In this document: positions 1-7,700 of the stretch, piece after piece
Layout: each line of letters begins with the position of its first letter
Numbering within the stretch: position 1 is the first letter of the stretch
Source of the DNA: an uncultured Spirochaetia bacterium
GTDB taxonomy: Bacteria > Spirochaetota > UBA6919
NCBI GenBank assembly: GCA_913053665.1
Contig: CAJXGR010000108.1
Coordinates: forward strand, 1-9,216
DNA length: 9,216 nt
Direction: 5' to 3'
Program-made: the position numbers and the translations under genes
Notes under the pieces: generated by a model
What the model was told of the DNA's origin: nothing
Seen by the model: only the letters and a program-made list of their open reading frames with translations
Databases searched by the model: none

Positions 1-78
1 CAAACAGAGGGTGGGGAAGGTTATTTCCTTAAAATCATAATAATGTTATTTTCTTGCTTAACAACAGTAAACTGGGTG

Positions 79-106
79 TTGAGATTATTAAAAGAATAGT
101 TTAAAT
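79..106 (+). promoter_or_regulatory. candidate sigma-70 promoter of the lipoprotein gene
   Basis: A TTGAGA hexamer (79-84) and a TTAAAT hexamer (101-106) are separated by 16 bases. They match the -35 and -10 consensus moderately (5/6 and 4/6), in an AT-rich stretch upstream of the gene that starts at 186. This would give a leader of about 70 bases. It is a pattern match only; AT-rich DNA produces such pairs by chance. I see no coding sequence in bases 1-185. Confidence 0.3.
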
Positions 107-185
107 ACCAACCCATGAAGTCTGTTTTTAGATTCTTTTAGTCTAGGAAGAATAGGATGAAGTACTTTCAATGGAGAGGACGTTA

Positions 186-875
186 ATGAGGAAAAAATTG
201 ATTTTAATGTTCGTGTTTTTGACTGCCATGATAACTTTCACCTCCTGTGCCAAAGAGCTTAGAATTGTGGTGCCAGAAGATGAAAACATTGTGACCCGTG
301 AATTGAGAGAATATCTTAAAAAAACCCCTTCTCCCAAGATCGTCTTGAAAATAAAGGAACCTCTAGGAAAAGTCTCACATCATGAACTCAGCAATTACAT
401 CACTGTAGAAAAAGAATTATTTAAGGCAGGGTTTATTGTTCGAGACAGGATGCTATTCCAACAGGTATTAGAAAGCGGGGGGAACAGCTATAAAGAGTTA
501 AAGGAAAAAGTGGATACCGATCTGATTCTTGAGATTACAAATTTGTCAACAACCCATCGAATGCCCATCTACAGGAAGAACGGAGAAAAATGGAGATCCT
601 TGACTTATGAAGAAGAGCAAGACGTACAAAAGCTGACCGAATATGGGGATGTGGTCAGTGCTATTCTAGAATGCAAAATAGTGTTGGTCAAGAGTGGACG
701 AATTGGTGGGATGTTTACTATTTATGCTGCTCCTCGTGGCAAAGAAGTCGAAAAATATAAAAGTGGATATTACCTAAGTGGAAATCTTGCTGTTATGTAC
801 CATGATCGAACAGTAGCGATTCTGGCCAAAAAACTAATCCGGGCTTTAGGGATCTATACGACCGTTTCAAAGTAA
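186..875 (+). CDS. putative outer-envelope lipoprotein, CsgG/LpoB-like fold suspected
   Basis: Encodes 229 residues from the ATG at 186. An in-frame ATG at 171 is rejected because the Shine-Dalgarno-like GGAGAGG (173-179) lies just after it and 6 bases before 186. The N-terminus is a lipoprotein signal: MRKK, a hydrophobic stretch of about 15 residues, then FTSC with the lipidated Cys at 21. The mature part is charged and has no further membrane segment. Residues 75-117 (a pattern of ELFKAGFIVRDRM, then LKEKVDTDLILEI) resemble the 'G..VVDR..L...lg.D.ilegxI' layout of CsgG, FlgO and LpoB-type lipoproteins that handle periplasmic or outer-membrane assembly. That assignment is weak and rests on a motif-level impression only. 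The gene is transcribed towards the metallohydrolase gene (gap 94 bases) and so is not in the operon with the other genes. I see no clear terminator between the two. Confidence 0.85.
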   Translation: MRKKLILMFVFLTAMITFTSCAKELRIVVPEDENIVTRELREYLKKTPSPKIVLKIKEPLGKVSHHELSNYITVEKELFKAGFIVRDRMLFQQVLESGGNSYKELKEKVDTDLILEITNLSTTHRMPIYRKNGEKWRSLTYEEEQDVQKLTEYGDVVSAILECKIVLVKSGRIGGMFTIYAAPRGKEVEKYKSGYYLSGNLAVMYHDRTVAILAKKLIRALGIYTTVSK

Positions 876-969
876 TATCAAGAAGTGTCCATTTATTTTT
901 ACTGACCACTGTTTTTTGAACAATATATAGGCCTATTTAAGGATTACCACGCGTATCGCCTTTTTGACC

Positions 970-1971
970 CTAGTTTTCCTCCTCCAGCATTTCCGTGATC
1001 CCGATCTTGTTATACATGGCATAGATATTTAGATTGTGAAAGAAATCCACTTTGTCACCCTTGGTGTAGGGGGTTTTCCTCAGCTTTGCTTTGACCTGAT
1101 CAACTGTGAGGCCATCATCCTTCATTCTTGCGATTTCCTTTCTCATGTACTTCAAATAGCCTAAATTGAAGTCAATAGCTGATTTATCTAGTGGATTATT
1201 ATGCCCCGTCAAGAGCATCCTGATTTTATAGGCCTTCATCTTTTCCAGGTACTTGATCCAGCCTCTGCTTGAAGCATTGCGATCTCCGACAAAAGGGATC
1301 CTTCCCTTATTGACCAAGTCTCCTACAAATAGAATCTCTTCTTTGGGAAGGTAGATCATGATATCCGTATTGGTATGGGCCGGAGTGACGGGTATCACCT
1401 GGATTTCCACGTTTCCCATATTAAACCGTTTGCTTTTTTTATCGATCACGATGGTGGGTGGGGTTAATTTAACATTTTTAAACACCTTAAAACGTTTGTG
1501 AGTGGCGGCAAGAACAAGATTGCCATTCCCTTCATAAGTGGCTTTAAGATTCTTATGGGCAATGATTTGCGTCCCCATGGCCTTATAGTTTTGTGCTCCA
1601 TACCAGTGATCCATGTGATAATGAGTGATAGCAAGATATTTGATGGGCAGGTTTTTCACTTGCTTTAAACCTTTGATAAACAGTTTAGAAAGCTCAGGAG
1701 TGGCGAGAGCGTCGACTACAAACCATCCTTTAGAGGTCAAAATGCCGTAGGAATTGGACATGAACCCTTGATTTTCAGGGGATGGCAGGCCGTTTACGCC
1801 GCGAACCATATAGATGTGTTTATGGATTTTGCGTAATACCATCTTGATTTTGGAGTTCCCAATCTGAGCCAGGACAATTTCGGTGAACCCGTTTTCCTCT
1901 TGGGCAGAGCAATGGGACAGGGTTGACACCCCTAAAACCAATGTGAAAAAGATAATTAGATAGTTTCTCAT
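970..1971 (-). CDS. secreted metallo-beta-lactamase-fold hydrolase
   Basis: Encodes 333 residues; the ATG at 1971 is preceded 9 bases away by a full AGGAGG (1986-1981). Residues 1-23 are a Sec signal peptide, probably cut after CSA, so the enzyme should act in the periplasm. The full metal-binding set of the MBL fold is visible: HYHMDH at 117-122 (His117, His119, Asp121, His122), His199 in TPAHT, Asp218 in FVGD, and His257 in LTGH. A binuclear zinc hydrolase is therefore expected. The segment GDLVNKGRIPFVGD followed by W238 recalls the periplasmic SoxH / quinoprotein-relay zinc metallohydrolases rather than true beta-lactamases; this is from memory and moderate at best. Substrate is unknown. 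It is probably the last gene of a unit with the LRR and thioredoxin lipoproteins, with a 151-base gap to the thioredoxin gene, so separate transcription is possible. Confidence 0.9.
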   Translation of the reverse strand: MRNYLIIFFTLVLGVSTLSHCSAQEENGFTEIVLAQIGNSKIKMVLRKIHKHIYMVRGVNGLPSPENQGFMSNSYGILTSKGWFVVDALATPELSKLFIKGLKQVKNLPIKYLAITHYHMDHWYGAQNYKAMGTQIIAHKNLKATYEGNGNLVLAATHKRFKVFKNVKLTPPTIVIDKKSKRFNMGNVEIQVIPVTPAHTNTDIMIYLPKEEILFVGDLVNKGRIPFVGDRNASSRGWIKYLEKMKAYKIRMLLTGHNNPLDKSAIDFNLGYLKYMRKEIARMKDDGLTVDQVKAKLRKTPYTKGDKVDFFHNLNIYAMYNKIGITEMLEEEN

Positions 1972-2122
1972 GTTCCTATTCCTCCTGAAGGGTAAATATT
2001 ACTCTTTTGCCAAAGGGCTAAGGTCTTATAAAAAACCGTATTGCTCCGTTAGATACTTCAATATGGGGATTAACCTCTTAGGATAAGCTTTTAGATCATG
2101 AATGGATAATCCCTTAAGCCAA

Positions 2123-2737
2123 TTATCTGCTACTTAACTTATTGAACAGATCGATAGAGGTTTTACTAGCCCAATCGCTTTCCCCAACTACTTTTCCCAA
2201 TATCGTCCCATCCTTATCAATGATATAAGTAGTGGGAGTGGCACTCAGACGGTATCTACTGGAGACCTCTTTGTCCGAGTCATACACCACAGGGAAGGTC
2301 ATTTCCAGGAGTTCTACATAGGGTTCTACGGGATCCTGTGTTTGATCCACTGCCACGCCCAGCATAACGAAATCTTTATCTTTCAATGTCTGGTAAAGCT
2401 TTTGCATGGAAGGCATCTCCGCTCGGCAGCTCCCGCACCAGGTGGCCCAAAAGTTCAGGAAAACGACTTTCCCCCTAAAGTCCTTTAGAGAGACCTTTTG
2501 GCCTTCAAGATTCTTCAAGGTAAAATTATTGGCCTGCTTTTTAGTCTTTGGGACAAGGATTCCCAGCTTTCTAAAGCTTCTTTTTATATCCATACTATCA
2601 AAAGAAACCTGTTTAACCTGTCCTTTACCGGATTTACCCGGATAACGGGCCTCCTTCTTATTGCAAGAGTAAAGGATTATGCTTAAGAATAAGCTGAATA
2701 TTAGTGTGAAGCGCAAAACAATCTTACTGTTTGTCAT
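2123..2737 (-). CDS. TlpA/ResA-type thioredoxin-fold lipoprotein
   Basis: Encodes 204 residues from the ATG at 2737. A longer start at 2755 is possible in frame, but AGGAGT sits between the two, 8 bases before 2737, so the shorter form is preferred. A signal segment ends at a lipobox-like LYSC (Cys25), predicting a membrane-anchored periplasmic protein. The thioredoxin domain spans about 66-200: entry segment NFTLKNLEGQKVSLKDFRGK, active site WATWCGSC (Cys101, Cys104), and the cis-proline loop SATPTT (Pro168) facing it. This is the AhpC/TSA-Redoxin branch (TlpA, ResA, SoxW), which reduces or relays electrons to periplasmic thiols, for example in cytochrome c maturation. No cytochrome genes are nearby, so the client is unknown. 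It lies 60 bases downstream of the LRR lipoprotein gene on the same strand and is likely co-transcribed with it. Confidence 0.93.
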   Translation of the reverse strand: MTNSKIVLRFTLIFSLFLSIILYSCNKKEARYPGKSGKGQVKQVSFDSMDIKRSFRKLGILVPKTKKQANNFTLKNLEGQKVSLKDFRGKVVFLNFWATWCGSCRAEMPSMQKLYQTLKDKDFVMLGVAVDQTQDPVEPYVELLEMTFPVVYDSDKEVSSRYRLSATPTTYIIDKDGTILGKVVGESDWASKTSIDLFNKLSSR

Positions 2738-2797
2738 AGATAGACTCCTGATCATTAGTTTGTTAAACTTTAAAGTGAATGTTTATCATCAATAAAC

Positions 2798-3475
2798 CTA
2801 ATTATTAATATAACAATCTGGTAAATAACTTTTTAGTGCATCTATTCCTTTTTGGGTCACATAACTTCCTCTCACAAAGATCCTTGCAAGATTCTTCATG
2901 TCCTTAAGTTCCAATAGTCCTTTATCCGTCACCTGCGTTTTGGCTAAATACAGTATTCTCAAGTTCTTAAGAGATTTAATATAAGCTAAACCCTGATCGC
3001 CCACGCTGGTGCCGCCAAGATGAAGTTCTGTCAGGTTATAAAGCCCTTTGATATGGACTAATCCGGCATCACTTAGTTCAGTGTCATATAGACTAAGAAC
3101 TTCAAGGTTTGTAAGTCCCTTTAGATGGATCAGATCACTGTTTTCTAGTTCAGTCTTTCTGAGACTCAGCCATTTCAGATTCTTCAATTCTTTGATGTGG
3201 ACCAGTCCAGCACTTGTGACGCTGGTGGACCATAAGTTAAGTTCTTCAAGGGTTTTGAGAACCTTTATTTTTATTAAATCCTTGTTTGTGACGTTTTTGC
3301 CAAACAGATTGAGAATCTTCAAGGTTCTAAGCTGATCCAGGGAATACGACTTACCAAAGCCCTTAAGGAGTGCCTGGACATCTTTAAGTTCCTTTTGAGT
3401 CACTTTGGGGCTACTTGAACACCCCGTAGAGAACATCATAGAAAGGATAAATACTGTGATAATCAATTTGTTCAT
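2798..3475 (-). CDS. leucine-rich-repeat lipoprotein
   Basis: Encodes 225 residues. The N-terminus MNKLIITVFILSMMFSTGC is a lipoprotein signal with Cys19 as the lipidation site; the -3 residue is Ser, slightly atypical. After a linker (20-48), residues 49-216 form seven uninterrupted 24-residue repeats of the form LxxLxxLxLxxTxVTDxGLxxIKx, the bacterial LRR class also frequent in planctomycetes. Such solenoids bind proteins or other ligands, so this is probably an envelope-anchored binding or scaffold protein. There is no obvious Shine-Dalgarno before the ATG at 3475; the preceding 20 bases are AT-rich and resemble a -10 region, so a very short leader is possible. The 133-base upstream region carries the CGGATT direct-repeat element shared with the transporter promoter. 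It is the first gene of a probable unit with the thioredoxin and the metallohydrolase. No specific function can be named. Confidence 0.92.
   Translation of the reverse strand: MNKLIITVFILSMMFSTGCSSSPKVTQKELKDVQALLKGFGKSYSLDQLRTLKILNLFGKNVTNKDLIKIKVLKTLEELNLWSTSVTSAGLVHIKELKNLKWLSLRKTELENSDLIHLKGLTNLEVLSLYDTELSDAGLVHIKGLYNLTELHLGGTSVGDQGLAYIKSLKNLRILYLAKTQVTDKGLLELKDMKNLARIFVRGSYVTQKGIDALKSYLPDCYINN
2828..3331 (-). repeat. seven 24-residue LRR units (72-bp period)
   Basis: Residues 49-216 of the LRR lipoprotein divide exactly into units starting at 49, 73, 97, 121, 145, 169 and 193, with no indels. Units 2 to 5 are the most alike (for example the endings SAGLVHIKE, DAGLVHIKG and DQGLAYIKS). 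The first and last units are more divergent, as capping repeats usually are. The perfect phase suggests growth by 72-bp tandem duplication. Confidence 0.9.
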
Positions 3476-3516
3476 AGATTACTATAAAATACTAAGTTAT
3501 TTTAAAGGAAGCCACT

Positions 3517-3553
3517 AGTAGACGGATTTTTTCTACCAGAATGCGGATTATTA
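3517..3553. promoter_or_regulatory. putative AraC-type operator, LRR lipoprotein promoter
   Basis: Two CGGATT cores in direct repeat at 3523-3528 and 3544-3549 have a 21-bp centre-to-centre spacing, two turns of B-DNA. Over 3517-3549, 27 of 33 positions match the element at 8050-8082 before the transporter gene, while surrounding sequence does not match. The promoter-proximal edge is 41 bases from the ATG at 3475. A TAGTAT (3494-3489 on the minus strand) could be the -10, which would put the operator beside or over the -35 position, as in class II AraC activation. Binding by the flanking regulators is inferred. Confidence 0.6.
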
Positions 3554-3608
3554 TGTTTTTAGAACCGGAAGTTTTTGCTGAACAGATCCGGTGTGTACTA
3601 TTCGTAAA

Positions 3609-4589
3609 TCAGTTGTTGAGCAAAGAACTGGGATAAATACCAAACTGCTTCTTAAACTCAGCGGCAAAATAACCCGGATTTTGATAACCCACTTCAAAGG
3701 TGACTTCTGTCACACTCGTGTTACCTCTTTTCAGGAGCATGTGGGCCTTTTCCATACGTTTTTCCCGGAGGTAGCCGAATACAGTGGTTCCCAAGACTTC
3801 CCGAAAGCCTTTTTTAAGTTTGAAATCGTTGAGTCCTACAAGCCTGGACAGTTCTAACAATGAAGGAGGATCATCCATATGATTGATGAGGATCTCTTTG
3901 GCATAATGGATTTTATCTATGTCCTGATGGCGTTTTGCAGGCCCACTCCGCTTAGAAAGGGATACTTGTCCTATACACAAGACCAGCAATTCAAGAACCT
4001 TGCTCTCCAGGTATATATGTTTTAATGCCCCATTATATGGGCAGTTATGGATTTGGTGGAGGATAAAGCTCATGGAGGGGTGGATGGGGTTTGGTTTTTT
4101 GTAAGCCTCATTGAAATAGGCTTTCACCATACCCGATAGATTACCAGGGATAAGAGGCTCATCGCCTTCAGTGAGGGAATGAATTACGGAGTTTTCGATG
4201 GAAACACAGGTTGCCACCGTATGCTGATCTTTTGAGAGTTCCACATGCATTTTGGCTTGGATCACACTGACGTTTCGTTCTCCGGAAGAGATGATGAAGT
4301 ACTTATTGGCTTTCGCTGGCTTGGCCTTGATCTGGCCTGATAAGGTGAAGTTAAGTTTGATCAATTCGGGGGATCCCACCATTTCAAGGATCAAGTCGTG
4401 ATGGGGTTTTTGGTCGAGTAGTATAAGTGCAATTCCTTTACGGATTTGAATGGATTGAAAGGCCCCATCTCCCAGTTCTTTGGGAGTGAAATAGGTGGTT
4501 TCAAAGGGATGGGGAGCTGCTATATCAGGTTTTTCCTCGACCCAATAAGGGTTTTTGGGACTTTTGTAGGCCAGAGAGTTCAATTTCAT
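3609..4589 (-). CDS. AraC-family transcriptional regulator A (PchR-like)
   Basis: Encodes 326 residues; the ATG at 4589 has GAGGT (4602-4598) 8 bases upstream. The C-terminal domain (about 223-322) is a double helix-turn-helix: HTH1 around 243-264 (LLELSRLVGLNDFKLKKGF) and HTH2 around 292-314 (VTEVTFEVGYQNPGYF), ending in the family-typical FKKQFGIYPSSL. The N-terminal domain (1-210) is the likely effector-binding part. Residues 178-202 (HQIHNCPYNGALKHIYLESK, then ELLVL) match the hallmark of PchR-type siderophore-responsive regulators, though no siderophore genes are nearby. Its paralogue lies upstream of the transporter gene with the same length and about 70 of 103 identical residues in the DNA-binding part. 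The gene sits between the transporter (143-base gap) and the LRR promoter. A TATAAT (4698-4693 on the minus strand) is present upstream without a matching -35, so activator dependence or read-through from the transporter is possible. Confidence 0.95.
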   Translation of the reverse strand: MKLNSLAYKSPKNPYWVEEKPDIAAPHPFETTYFTPKELGDGAFQSIQIRKGIALILLDQKPHHDLILEMVGSPELIKLNFTLSGQIKAKPAKANKYFIISSGERNVSVIQAKMHVELSKDQHTVATCVSIENSVIHSLTEGDEPLIPGNLSGMVKAYFNEAYKKPNPIHPSMSFILHQIHNCPYNGALKHIYLESKVLELLVLCIGQVSLSKRSGPAKRHQDIDKIHYAKEILINHMDDPPSLLELSRLVGLNDFKLKKGFREVLGTTVFGYLREKRMEKAHMLLKRGNTSVTEVTFEVGYQNPGYFAAEFKKQFGIYPSSLLNN

Positions 4590-4607
4590 GAGTGATTACC
4601 TCAATAA

Positions 4608-4638
4608 GTGAACACGTCAACCCTGTGAACCGAGTCAA
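4608..4638. repeat. short direct repeat in the leader of regulator A
   Basis: GTGAACACGTCAA (4608-4620) and GTGAACCGAGTCAA (4625-4638) are near-identical copies 17-18 bases apart. They end 6 bases before the Shine-Dalgarno of the regulator gene starting at 4589. They could be a binding site for autoregulation or part of the leader RNA. The pattern is direct; any function is a guess, and no equivalent was found before the paralogous regulator. Confidence 0.4.
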
Positions 4639-4732
4639 TTTTAATCGCATAAACGAAAGAATTAATAGAATGTCTTGAGCAATACCCCATCAATTATATA
4701 CTATGTATAACAGTTAATGGGATAAATATCGT

Positions 4733-7700
4733 CTAATCTGCAGCATATAGACTTTCAGCCTGCTCTTTCTCTGCCTTGAACGTTGATTTATCAGCCTTCA
4801 AAAGCAAAAGGGCCGGGAGGAACAACAAATCAAAGACCAGAGCGACTATCATTGTGAAGGCTATAGCAACCCCAAAACGAACGCTATACTGGAAATCCGA
4901 GAACACAAAGATCCCAAATCCCACTGATAGAACCACTGAGGTGAAGATAATCGCACTCCCCACATCATGAAAGACCTGATAGATTGACTCAACAATAGAT
5001 TTACCCATTCGTTCTGCCCTGAGATATTTGCTCATGAAATGAATCGTGTCATCCACTACAATGCCTAGAGCGATCATGGCGACCATAGACATCCCGATGT
5101 CAAGAGTCGTTCCGGTTAAACCGATTAATCCAAACATCAGTAAAAGAGGTGTGACATTAGGGATCAGACTCAATAAGCCTATTTTAACTGATCTGAAGGT
5201 AAAAATAAGGATTAACGTAATCGCTAAAATAGCGATGGCCAGTCCCATGAGCATGTTCTTAAGGATTAAAGGATCGGTATAAGTAAATACAGTGTTCCGA
5301 CCGGTGATATGCACTTCATAGTCCTTCATATTCTTGTTGAGATAGGCTTTCATAACCTGGATCACCTCGTAGCTTTCGCTGGTGCCTGTATTAGCCCGCC
5401 TTATCGTTAATCGAATGGCTGACTGGTCTACATTGATTTGATTATTAAGATCCCGACCAAAAGGAACCGATTGGGTATACATAAACAGGTTTTCAGCCAA
5501 CACCTTCCGATCATTAGGTATTTTATAATAGTCAGGATCATTTTGATTTAACTGTTTATTCAACGTTTTGATGATGTCTGAAATGGAGTTTGTGTGGGTG
5601 ACCTTGAACGTTGGCTCTTTCATCAGATAGTCCTGAAAACGGGATAACTTCTTTAGAAACTCTGGATCCTTGATGCCATCAGGTTTTTTCGTGTCAATGG
5701 AGATTTCCATTAGATTAATCCCCTTGATTTTTTCATCGATAAACTCCATTGCGTTACGATAGGTATTTCCTTTGCTGATATAGTCCATAGGGTTATTATC
5801 TGTCTTGATTTCACTTATAAAATAGCCAAATATCAAGGTCATGGCGGTTAAGGAGATCAGAATGGGTTTACGATACCCTATAACAAAGTGACCCAGTCCA
5901 CGAGTCCATTTCAGGGATCGTTCCTTGTGGTGAGTCGTCTTCCTGGAGAATGGAAGGACTGAAATCAAGGCAGGCAAAAGGGTTATGGTTATGACAAAGG
6001 CAAAAAGAGACCCTATGGCGACCATCACCCCCAGTACACGAATAGGTGGTGATACGCTGGTCAGAAGGGAGATAAAACCTACTGATGTGGTCACACTGGT
6101 GAGCAGACAGGGTAAAAGGTTCATTTTCAGTGAGATCACCATAGACTCTTTCCTGGTTTTACCATGATGAAGCTCTCTGTAAAATACGCTCAAAAGGTGT
6201 ATGGAATCGGCGATTCCAATGGCCAAAAGGACCTGGACGGACATAAAGCTGATCATACTGAGTTCATAGCCAACAAAACCGGTGATTCCCATAGTCACAA
6301 AGATGGAAAAAACCACGATCAGGATTGGGATCAACATCCCCCAGACCGATCGGAACAGATAAAACAAGGCGAGAAAGATAAAAAGAAACATGATGGGATA
6401 CATGATCATATCTTTTTCCATGATTTCATTAAAAGCCGCCGTCATTTCCACGAGACCTGCCACGTGAAACTTGTATTGATACCCCAATTTAGCCTGTCGC
6501 GCCTTCTCTTTTTTTAAGATAGATTTGATCCGTGTAAGGAAATCAAGGCCTTGAACCTGTGCTTTGTCGGACAGTTTAGGCGTAATGAGTATCTGGGCAG
6601 TCTTTCCATCGGCTGATATAAAGCGATCCTTGACCAGCTTTTCGTTTAAGGCGATTTTTTCCTTTTCCTTAAGCTCATCCTTGCTGTAGAAAAGCATCTT
6701 ACCCAATGCACCACGTAGGGGTTCAAGATCTTGAACCCCTACGTGGCGTTTAATAAATTGTTTCACTTCTTTCCGAGCGAGGGGGAGTTTCTGCAAAAAG
6801 ACTTCTGTTGTCATCTCCAGCAAGTCCTCTCGAGACAATTTGGAGGAAATAAGCCATCCCTTAAGCTTTTCCCTGGTGCGATAACGTGGAAAGCTTGCTT
6901 GTAAGGCCTCCACGAGGATATTAGAGGGGTTGTTCCCTGATATATAGGGACTTATCATCTCAGCCAACTCCTTTTTATTGGGTGGAAGCTTATCAAGAAA
7001 GTATCTCAATTCACTAACAACTTCTCCAGCCGTTTGTTTCTTTGAAATCTGAGGAAAAACCCACATTAATACTCTCTGTTTGAATGAATCATCCAAAGTT
7101 TTCTTAGGCAAATATGGAGAGACTAACCTGTTAAGCCCCATTTTCTTTTGAATGATCTTTTGGGCTAGTTCTAAAGCTTTTGTGGGCTCTTCAACGCCAT
7201 TATCAAGTAAAAAACCTTTCACTTCTTTTACTGTAGGAAAGAACTTGTCCATGAGTTTCTTCACAATAAGTGGATCCTTCGTGATATGCCCCTTGACGAA
7301 ACTAGCAAACTCTTGTCTGGATAAAGGAAGTCTTGCCAGAAGGGTCTCAGCAGTCAGATCGACCATTTCTTCCTTTGTTAATGGCGGTCCATGAACAGCT
7401 TTCAGGTACTTGGACCACTCCTCCCTGGTGTAAGGGAAATGATCACTCAGAAGGTCGATCAAGAGATTGTTTCGTCTTGTGCTAATATTCTGATCACTCA
7501 TGTATTCAGAGAATAAGGCCTTGAGTTCCTGATGGGTAGGCCGTTTAGCTTCAATTAAGTCCTTGACATCGAGATGCTCTCCTTCGGCATCTGTGTAAAC
7601 ATAGGTATGGGAATAGTTTGTGATACTATCCACCCGTGTGACATACTTTGTTTTCCAGAATTGATCGCTAAGGCCTTGGATCATAAGGAGAGTATCATTA

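Noticed and set aside
132..153. ATTCTT...AAGAAT hairpin before the lipoprotein gene, with faint likeness (GATTCTTT-TAGTC) to the operator at 8077
   Set aside because: There is no CGG core and no 21-bp partner, so it was not counted as a third operator.
171..185. Upstream ATG for the lipoprotein gene
   Set aside because: The ribosome binding site GGAGAGG lies inside this extension, and the signal peptide begins properly at the ATG at 186.
927..936. ATAGGCCTAT palindrome between the convergent genes
   Set aside because: Ten bases with no loop or T-run; too short to call a terminator or binding site.
2066..2113. GGGATTA...TAATCCC inverted repeat between the thioredoxin and hydrolase genes
   Set aside because: A 7-pair stem with a 34-base loop and no T-tract; likely chance. 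The two genes could still be co-transcribed.
3564..3592. ACCGGA...TCCGGT inverted repeat after regulator A as a terminator
   Set aside because: The stem has only 6 pairs around a 17-base loop, and no T-run follows on the minus strand.
4697..4709. TATAC-TAT-GTATA inverted repeat upstream of regulator A
   Set aside because: AT-rich and short; simple composition explains it, and it overlaps a promoter-like TATAAT.
6164..6517. 117-codon reading frame on the plus strand, rich in His, Asp and Lys
   Set aside because: It is the antisense of hydrophobic membrane segments of the RND gene, has no ribosome binding site, and has the skewed composition expected of a shadow frame.
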